Assembly (NCBI RefSeq): GCF_020026455.1
Contig: NZ_JAHHQJ010000012.1
Location: forward strand, 1-64,000
DNA from: Alistipes sp.
GTDB lineage: Bacteria > Bacteroidota > Bacteroidia > Bacteroidales > Rikenellaceae
DNA length: 64,000 nt
Reading direction: 5' to 3'
Part shown: piece by piece, positions 58,791 to 64,000 of the stretch
How the letters are laid out: every line of letters begins with the position of its first letter
Numbering within the stretch: position 1 is the first letter of the stretch
Made by a program: the position numbers and the translations under genes
Notes under the pieces: model-generated
Told to the model about the DNA's origin: nothing
What the model saw: the letters and a program-made list of their open reading frames with translations, nothing else
Databases searched by the model: none

Positions 58791-60398
58791 TTACTCTGCG
58801 GAAGTCGTAGCCCTCGACTCGTCGGGGTAGAGGACGATCTTATACTTGCCGGCTGAGATGGGAATGTTGTCGCCGTCCTGTGTCAGGGCCCCCAAATCGC
58901 CGCCCAGGTTCACGGCCCATGCCGCATCCCAGCGGAATTTGAAGCTGCCCTCTTTCATCTCAACGACAATGCTCCAACTGTTGTCTGCGGGGTTGTGGGT
59001 CATCAGCTGTCCCTTGTCCCAACCGCCGGGAGTGGCATCGCCGATAATCTCCCAGCCGGTCTTGTCCACGGTCGCCGTCATGGCTGTCTGGTCGACAAAG
59101 AAGCGGTAATATCCCGCATCCTCGAGCCGGATGTTCTCTCCCTCGCCGATTTTGAAGGAGCCCGAGGTCTTCGTCTCGTTCCAGTTGATGCCGCCGATGC
59201 AGCCGTACATCACCTCCTCGTCGCAGAACTTGAACTCCGTGTTGGCGGGCAATTGGTGCGTGCCTGCGAACTTGAAGTCACGGGCCGGAGAGGTTACCTT
59301 GAAGCAGTTCTCCGCTTTGGGATTCCAGTCCTGATAGCTGCCGGGCATGGTCAGGAAGGCACTGGACTGCACGATGTCGGTTTTTTCCATGGAGAAGGAG
59401 TAGTCGCCGGCGGCCGTAAGGTTCAGCGTCATGATGTAGGGCGAGGTCTCCTTCAGCTTGAAGTTCTCTCCGGCGTGCTTCAGCTTGCCGGTGACGGTCT
59501 CTCCGCCCACTTCGTTCTGTCCCTTTTCGGCTCCGTAGTTGAAATCCCATCCGTTGTTGGCGCGGAACTTGAACTCGCCCTGCTTCAGCGAGGTGATGAC
59601 GCTCCACAGACGGGTCTCGGGGTCGTATTCCATATCCGTGCTCTTGTCCCAGGCGCCCGACGTCGCATCGCCGATGAGTCCCCACACCAGATTCCCGCTG
59701 ACGGTCACATGACCGTCGGCCGAAATGGCGATTTTGTAGAAACCCTTGTCGGGTACGTTCTGACCTTCGGCCAGGGGACTCAGGTCCGAACTCTTCAACA
59801 GGGCGAACGAACCTCCCTGCTCAAAGTAGGCATAGCCTTCGTAACTTCCGTTGCTGGCCATGTCACCGAGCAGGTAGGCCTTGCGGAAATCCCAGTCGGG
59901 ATAACCTGCCGCAACATAGAGGGTCGGCTGGGTGTACTGGCCGATGTTGGCGTCGTAAATAGAGGCGTTGAACGACACGGTGTTGGTGGCATTGTCGGCC
60001 GCGGATTCATAGACGCTCGATTTCAGCGACACCTCGAACTTGTTGGTCACACCGGGCTTTGCCCCCAGGTCGGCCAGATGGCTGAGCATCTCGCTGTTGG
60101 TCATCTGGAGTGAGGTGGTGTTCTTGTCGGTATGGGCCACCTGCTTGGATGCGCCGTTGGTTGTGTTGGTCAGCGTGACGTCGTAGTGGATGACGGCCGA
60201 GACGCCGTAGTCGGCCGGACTCCACGATATGGCGGGGAAATCCTCCGAGATATTCTCCCTGGTGATGGCAATATCGCTTGTCGGGAGTTCGTTCAAGGTG
60301 GCCAGCTGCCGAACCTCCATGATCGGCGAGGGGTCATCCTCGCAGGCTGTGAAGGTGAAGACCATCAAACCCGCCATTAATAAATGTTTCAGTTTCAT
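58791..60398 (-). CDS. SusE/SusF-family starch-binding surface lipoprotein
   Basis: The 535-residue lipoprotein (FTAC, Cys19 followed by EDD) has an N-terminal Ig-like SusE domain (to about residue 150). Repeated carbohydrate-binding modules follow, each with the pattern WG(L/I)IGDATxGxWDK...W...F+FR: GLIGDATSGAWDKSTDM, then EIIGDATPGGWDKGQLM, with GSYQDWNPKAENCF in between. These fit the CBM58-like starch-binding modules. It sits on the cell surface to hold alpha-glucans. It is the last gene of the operon, 21 nt after susD. Confidence 0.9.
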   Translation of the reverse strand: MKLKHLLMAGLMVFTFTACEDDPSPIMEVRQLATLNELPTSDIAITRENISEDFPAISWSPADYGVSAVIHYDVTLTNTTNGASKQVAHTDKNTTSLQMTNSEMLSHLADLGAKPGVTNKFEVSLKSSVYESAADNATNTVSFNASIYDANIGQYTQPTLYVAAGYPDWDFRKAYLLGDMASNGSYEGYAYFEQGGSFALLKSSDLSPLAEGQNVPDKGFYKIAISADGHVTVSGNLVWGLIGDATSGAWDKSTDMEYDPETRLWSVITSLKQGEFKFRANNGWDFNYGAEKGQNEVGGETVTGKLKHAGENFKLKETSPYIMTLNLTAAGDYSFSMEKTDIVQSSAFLTMPGSYQDWNPKAENCFKVTSPARDFKFAGTHQLPANTEFKFCDEEVMYGCIGGINWNETKTSGSFKIGEGENIRLEDAGYYRFFVDQTAMTATVDKTGWEIIGDATPGGWDKGQLMTHNPADNSWSIVVEMKEGSFKFRWDAAWAVNLGGDLGALTQDGDNIPISAGKYKIVLYPDESRATTSAE

Positions 60399-60419
60399 CG
60401 TCTTTTCGGTTTTATGTGA

Positions 60420-62039
60420 TTAATAGCCTTCGTTCTGCTGCAGGTTCTGGTTGGAGCCGATATCGTCCGACGGAAGCGGATATATGGCGTAGAAGGACTC
60501 CACACCGCGGCCTTCCGCAACACCGCCTTTCCAGGGCCATACATACTCCGAGGAGGTGTACTTGCCGAAGCGGACCAGGTCGGTGCGGCGCTGTGCCTCG
60601 TAGAACAGCTCGCGGGCACGCTCGTCCAGCAGGAAGTCGAGGGTCAGATCGCTCTCCGTAATTGCGGCACTGGCGTCGTCGCCGTAGGCGCGTTTGCGGA
60701 GTTTGTTGATATAATCCAGCGCCTCGCTCTTTGACGCGCCCTGGCCGCCGCGCAGAACGGCCTCGGCGAAGTTCAGGTAGATTTCACCCAGACGGAACAG
60801 CGGGAAGTCGATATAGGCCTCGTTCGACAGGGGCTTCGACCCGTCCTTGTTGATGTTGTAGAACTTGGTCACCGGAATGCCGTTGTTGTTGAATTCGGCC
60901 TCCTTCACGATCTCGATGTTGGTGGTGGCTTCGGTGCGCAGCATGGCAAAGCGCTTGTCCTTGGTGACCTCTCGCTCCTTTTTGAAGATGTTGTAGAGCG
61001 AGGATTTGGCCCGCACGCCCATCCATGCGCCCTTGGCGTTGGTCTCCTCCTGGAATGCCGAGGAGCCCCAGCAGAGAATGGCGGTCATGCCGCCCCAGGT
61101 CATGGTGGCCTCGCCCTCGTAACGCAGCGGGAATATCATCTCGCGCGAGGTGTGGTTGTCGGCCTTGAACATGTCGCCGTAGACGGGCTCCAGAGCGTAT
61201 CCGGCGGCGATAATCTTCTTACAGTACTCGATGCATTCGCCGTACTTCTTCTGGCCGATATAGGTCTCGGCATTGAGGTACAGACGGGTGAGGGCGGCCC
61301 AGGCTGCGGCCTTGTTGGCATGGCCGTAATTGTCGTTGAAGCCCACGGAGGCCTCCGAGAGCTGCTCCTCGCAGCCTTTCAGCTCCTGTTCGATGTAGAC
61401 GAAGAGCTGGTCCTTCATGATCTGGGACGGACGCACGCTTCCGATGGGGCTGTTCTCGTCGACAAAGGGAACGTTGCGGTAGAGATCCAGCGCATACAGA
61501 TAGGTGAGGGCACGCAGGAAACGCGCTTCGGCACGGAAGACGTTGACGGTGTTGATGACCTCCTGCGAGCAGCCGCGGCTCTGCAATTTGGCGGGGGTCG
61601 TCTCCCGGAGGAAGGCGTTGGCGACATTGATCTGGTAGAAGAGCCGGAAGTAGGAACCCTTTACCCAGGGGCTCGACGGACCCCATGCGATGTGGTTGAA
61701 GTCGGGGATGCCGGGGTCGCTCCAGCAGCAGTGGGCGATATCGGAAGCCAGCTCCTGCATGTTCCATAGTACGCGGAGGAACGAGGATTGCGAACCTCCG
61801 TCGATGCCTACGACATCCTGGTCGGCGTCACCGCCGGCATTGCCGCCGATGACCATTCCGGCGTAGATTTTGGCCAGACTCTGCTGGTAGGCCTCCAAAT
61901 CGGAACCGAACACGACCTCGGGGACCAGTTCGCTCTTGTCCAGGGGTAAGGTATCCAGATCGTTTATACACGAACCCAACGACAGGGTCATACCCAGCAG
62001 AACCGTGGGTAACAGATATCCATATTTTGATAGTTTCAT
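60420..62039 (-). CDS. susD: SusD-family starch-binding lipoprotein
   Basis: The 539-residue lipoprotein has lipobox LGSC (Cys24) and SusD landmarks: FRAEARFLRALTYLYALDLYRNVP, AAWAALTRLYLNAETYIG, FPLFRLGEIYLNFAEAVLRGG, YINKLRKRAYGD, FLLDERARELFYEAQRRTDLVRFGKY and the C-terminal YPLPSDDIGSNQNLQQNEGY. The ALNPNLxQNxGY-like ending is typical. It binds alpha-glucans as part of the SusCD complex. Confidence 0.95.
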   Translation of the reverse strand: MKLSKYGYLLPTVLLGMTLSLGSCINDLDTLPLDKSELVPEVVFGSDLEAYQQSLAKIYAGMVIGGNAGGDADQDVVGIDGGSQSSFLRVLWNMQELASDIAHCCWSDPGIPDFNHIAWGPSSPWVKGSYFRLFYQINVANAFLRETTPAKLQSRGCSQEVINTVNVFRAEARFLRALTYLYALDLYRNVPFVDENSPIGSVRPSQIMKDQLFVYIEQELKGCEEQLSEASVGFNDNYGHANKAAAWAALTRLYLNAETYIGQKKYGECIEYCKKIIAAGYALEPVYGDMFKADNHTSREMIFPLRYEGEATMTWGGMTAILCWGSSAFQEETNAKGAWMGVRAKSSLYNIFKKEREVTKDKRFAMLRTEATTNIEIVKEAEFNNNGIPVTKFYNINKDGSKPLSNEAYIDFPLFRLGEIYLNFAEAVLRGGQGASKSEALDYINKLRKRAYGDDASAAITESDLTLDFLLDERARELFYEAQRRTDLVRFGKYTSSEYVWPWKGGVAEGRGVESFYAIYPLPSDDIGSNQNLQQNEGY

Positions 62040-62051
62040 GGCTTGTCGGAT

Positions 62052-64000
62052 TTAGAAGTTAAGATTTACACCGAACAGGAAGGTGCGGGGACGCGGATAG
62101 ATGTTGTTGTCGACACCCAGACCGTCGATTTCGGGATCCAGACCGTCGTAGTCGGTGATGGTGAATACATTCTGGATGGTGAAATAGAGACGGGCGCTCT
62201 GATTGGTCTTGAAGAGCTTCGGGAAGGTGTAGCCGATGGAGAGGTTGTCCATCTTCAGGAAAGAGGCGTCCTGCACGTAGTAGCTTGAGCGGGGCTGCGT
62301 GTTGCTGAAGTTGGTGTAGCGGGCCGAGTTCACGCGGTTCTTGAAGAATCCCGTGGGGTCCATCATCTGCGAACCGCCCCACGCCTCGCGGTTGGACTGC
62401 ACGTTGTTGTAGACATAGTTGCCGAAGCTGGCGCGCAGGGCAAACGACAGATCCCAGTTTCTGTAACTCAGCTGGGAGGTCAGACCCATGTAGACGTCGG
62501 GTGCGGCCTTCTTGTAGGGAACCAGGTCGTCCTCGTCGATCTTGTTGTCGTTGTTCTGGTCTACGTATGCGCCTTCGATGGGGCGTCCCGCAGCGTCGTA
62601 AATCTGCTCGAAGACATAGAAGGAGTTGTAGGGGTTGTTGACGGCGTTGATCATGATGTTGTAGCCCGTGGCGCCGTCGATGCCCGTGTGGATGACGCCC
62701 TTGTAGGAGGGATCGTCGTTGAAGGTCATCTTGGTGATCTCGTTCCTGTTGTAGGAGATGTTGTAGCTCAGGGTCCAGTTCCAGTCCTTGGTGACGATGG
62801 GATGGCCGGTCAGCGTGAACTCCACGCCCTGATTGGTCAGCGTACCGACATTGGTCAGCAGTTCGTTGCTGAAGTTGGTGCCGGCCGGAGCGCTCACCTT
62901 GTTGAGCAGGTTCTCGGTCTTGCGGTAGTAGTAGTCGATGCTACCGGTCAGCCGGTTGTTCAGGAAGCCGAAATCGATACCTGCGTTGTAGGTGGTGGTC
63001 TCCTCCCACTTCAGATTCTCGTCATAGGCCGCGGGGGCGATGAGCGGGTAGCTGATGTTGCCGAAGAAGTAGTTGGCGCCGGGTTTCGAGTAGTTGTAGC
63101 GGGCCATGTAGGGGTAGTCGCCGTTGTTGAGGTTCTGCTGGCCGGTGATACCGTATCCCAGACGGAGCTTGAGGTCGGAGAGCCAGTTGACGTCGCGCAG
63201 GAATTTCTCCTCCTTGATTTTCCAGGCTAGGGCCACGGAGGGGAAGAGACCCCAGCGGTTGTCCTCGCTGAAGCGTGAGGAACCGTCGTAACGGAGCGTG
63301 AAGGTCAGCAGGTAGCGATTGGCGAAGGAGTAGTTCAGACGGCCGAAGAAAGAGACCAGATAGTTTTCGGTCTTGTAGCTGGTCATGTCCTTGTAGAATT
63401 GGGTGCCCTTCTCCTGAGCCATGAGGGGCGAGTAGGGGTATTTCTCCCATTCCGAGCGGAAGAAGCGCTGCCAGGAGTAACCGCCCGTCACGTCGATGTG
63501 GTGTTTGCCGAAGGTGTTGGCGTAGTTGAGGTAGAAGTCCAACAGGGTGTTGCGCTTCAGCTGATAGTAGTTCTTGTTCTCGCCGAATCCCTTCTTGAAG
63601 ATACCCTGGCAATAGCTCATGGGCGAGTGGTCTTCGATGATGTTGTCGCCTTCGCCTTCCGAGATGTCATAACCCAGGTTGAGGTTGGCCCTCAGTTCGG
63701 GGAGGAAGTGGAATCGGTAGTCGATCTGTGCATTTCCGATGCTGCGGTAGACGGTCGATTCGTCGTGGTGCTGCTCCAGCATGGCCACGGGGTTGGTCAG
63801 GGCGATGTCGATGGCCGAGCTGTTGTCGGGCTTCAGGTACATGAAGTATCCGTTTCCGTCGGGGTTCTTGTCGTTGACATAGAGCGGGTTGCCGGTCATG
63901 TATATCGGCTGTGTGGGGTCGAACTGCGTGGCCATTCCGATGGCTCCCCTGTCGGCGAAGCGGTTCTTGTTGTAGATACCCTTCACATTCAGGCGGATGT
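62052..64000 (-). CDS. susC: SusC-family TonB-dependent transporter (N-terminus cut by the window end)
   Basis: Translation runs through the right window edge without a stop or start, so about the last 650 residues are present. They form the C-terminal barrel of a SusC protein: VTGGYSWQRFFRSEWEKYPYSP, LRYDGSSRFSEDNRWGLFPSVALAWKI, LGYGITGQQNLNNGDYPYMARY, IEGAYVDQNNDNKIDEDDLV (calcium-loop-like), LKMDNLSIGYTFP and the ending FLFGVNLNF. Plug and signal peptide lie outside the window. It is 12 nt before susD and completes the starch-import operon. Confidence 0.95.
   Translation of the reverse strand, partial: IRLNVKGIYNKNRFADRGAIGMATQFDPTQPIYMTGNPLYVNDKNPDGNGYFMYLKPDNSSAIDIALTNPVAMLEQHHDESTVYRSIGNAQIDYRFHFLPELRANLNLGYDISEGEGDNIIEDHSPMSYCQGIFKKGFGENKNYYQLKRNTLLDFYLNYANTFGKHHIDVTGGYSWQRFFRSEWEKYPYSPLMAQEKGTQFYKDMTSYKTENYLVSFFGRLNYSFANRYLLTFTLRYDGSSRFSEDNRWGLFPSVALAWKIKEEKFLRDVNWLSDLKLRLGYGITGQQNLNNGDYPYMARYNYSKPGANYFFGNISYPLIAPAAYDENLKWEETTTYNAGIDFGFLNNRLTGSIDYYYRKTENLLNKVSAPAGTNFSNELLTNVGTLTNQGVEFTLTGHPIVTKDWNWTLSYNISYNRNEITKMTFNDDPSYKGVIHTGIDGATGYNIMINAVNNPYNSFYVFEQIYDAAGRPIEGAYVDQNNDNKIDEDDLVPYKKAAPDVYMGLTSQLSYRNWDLSFALRASFGNYVYNNVQSNREAWGGSQMMDPTGFFKNRVNSARYTNFSNTQPRSSYYVQDASFLKMDNLSIGYTFPKLFKTNQSARLYFTIQNVFTITDYDGLDPEIDGLGVDNNIYPRPRTFLFGVNLNF

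Noticed and set aside
1..64000. CRISPR array, rRNA genes, toxin-antitoxin or restriction systems
   Set aside because: No regularly spaced direct repeats, rRNA sequence or defence-gene motifs were found on reading both strands. The only tandem repeats are short and degenerate.

Overview
The window looks like chromosomal DNA of a gut Bacteroidota, most likely an Alistipes-like member of the Bacteroidales. The evidence is two SusC/SusD glycan-utilisation loci, many Cys-anchored lipoproteins, a three-gene succinate dehydrogenase/fumarate reductase operon, G+C-rich genes separated by A+T-rich spacers, and repeated matches to the Bacteroidota promoter (TTTG, about 20 nt, TAnnTTTG). No rRNA or CRISPR array was seen. 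Assignments come from reading the sequence and recalling family motifs; no database search was run.

Left edge (1-3720): the 3' end of an unidentified A+T-rich gene (possibly an IS end), a terminator, tRNA-Ser(CGA) on the minus strand, then a Trp/Gly/Tyr-rich lipoprotein followed by a FadL/OMPP1-like outer-membrane protein.

PUL 1 (about 4030-27640) is the most interesting part. A plus-strand operon encodes a Tat-exported DUF4434 protein, a sugar-porter MFS transporter, an AGE-family epimerase, a secreted FAD oxidoreductase and three different SGNH/GDSL hydrolases, one of CE2 type. It converges on a minus-strand operon with SusC, SusD, a DUF1735 plus F5/8C-like surface lipoprotein, three DUF4855 paralogues (one fused to a glycerophosphodiester phosphodiesterase domain) and an unrecognised secreted protein. 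A DUF6259 protein is divergent from susC. No classical glycoside hydrolase is visible, so the hydrolytic role probably lies in the DUF4855, DUF4434 and DUF6259 proteins. The substrate is unknown; the GDPD and esterase domains hint at a phosphodiester- or acyl-decorated glycan.

Core region (27850-46740): dsbD, a GT2 glycosyltransferase, a PfkB-family kinase, pfkA, a PspC/PadR/DUF2807 envelope-regulatory operon, sdhCAB (or frd), 5-formyltetrahydrofolate cyclo-ligase, a patatin-like phospholipase, a DUF5723 protein with a partner lipoprotein, uvrC and tRNA-Leu(CAA).

PUL 2 (46880-64000) is a starch/maltodextrin system. A minus-strand operon encodes an MFS transporter, beta-phosphoglucomutase, a GH65 phosphorylase and three GH13 lipoproteins. 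A LytS-type kinase and LytTR response regulator are divergent from it, and a susE, susD, susC operon runs in toward the regulator from the right; its susC is cut by the window end. The inferred pathway is surface binding and hydrolysis, import, phosphorolysis to beta-glucose-1-phosphate plus glucose, then PgmB to glucose-6-phosphate.
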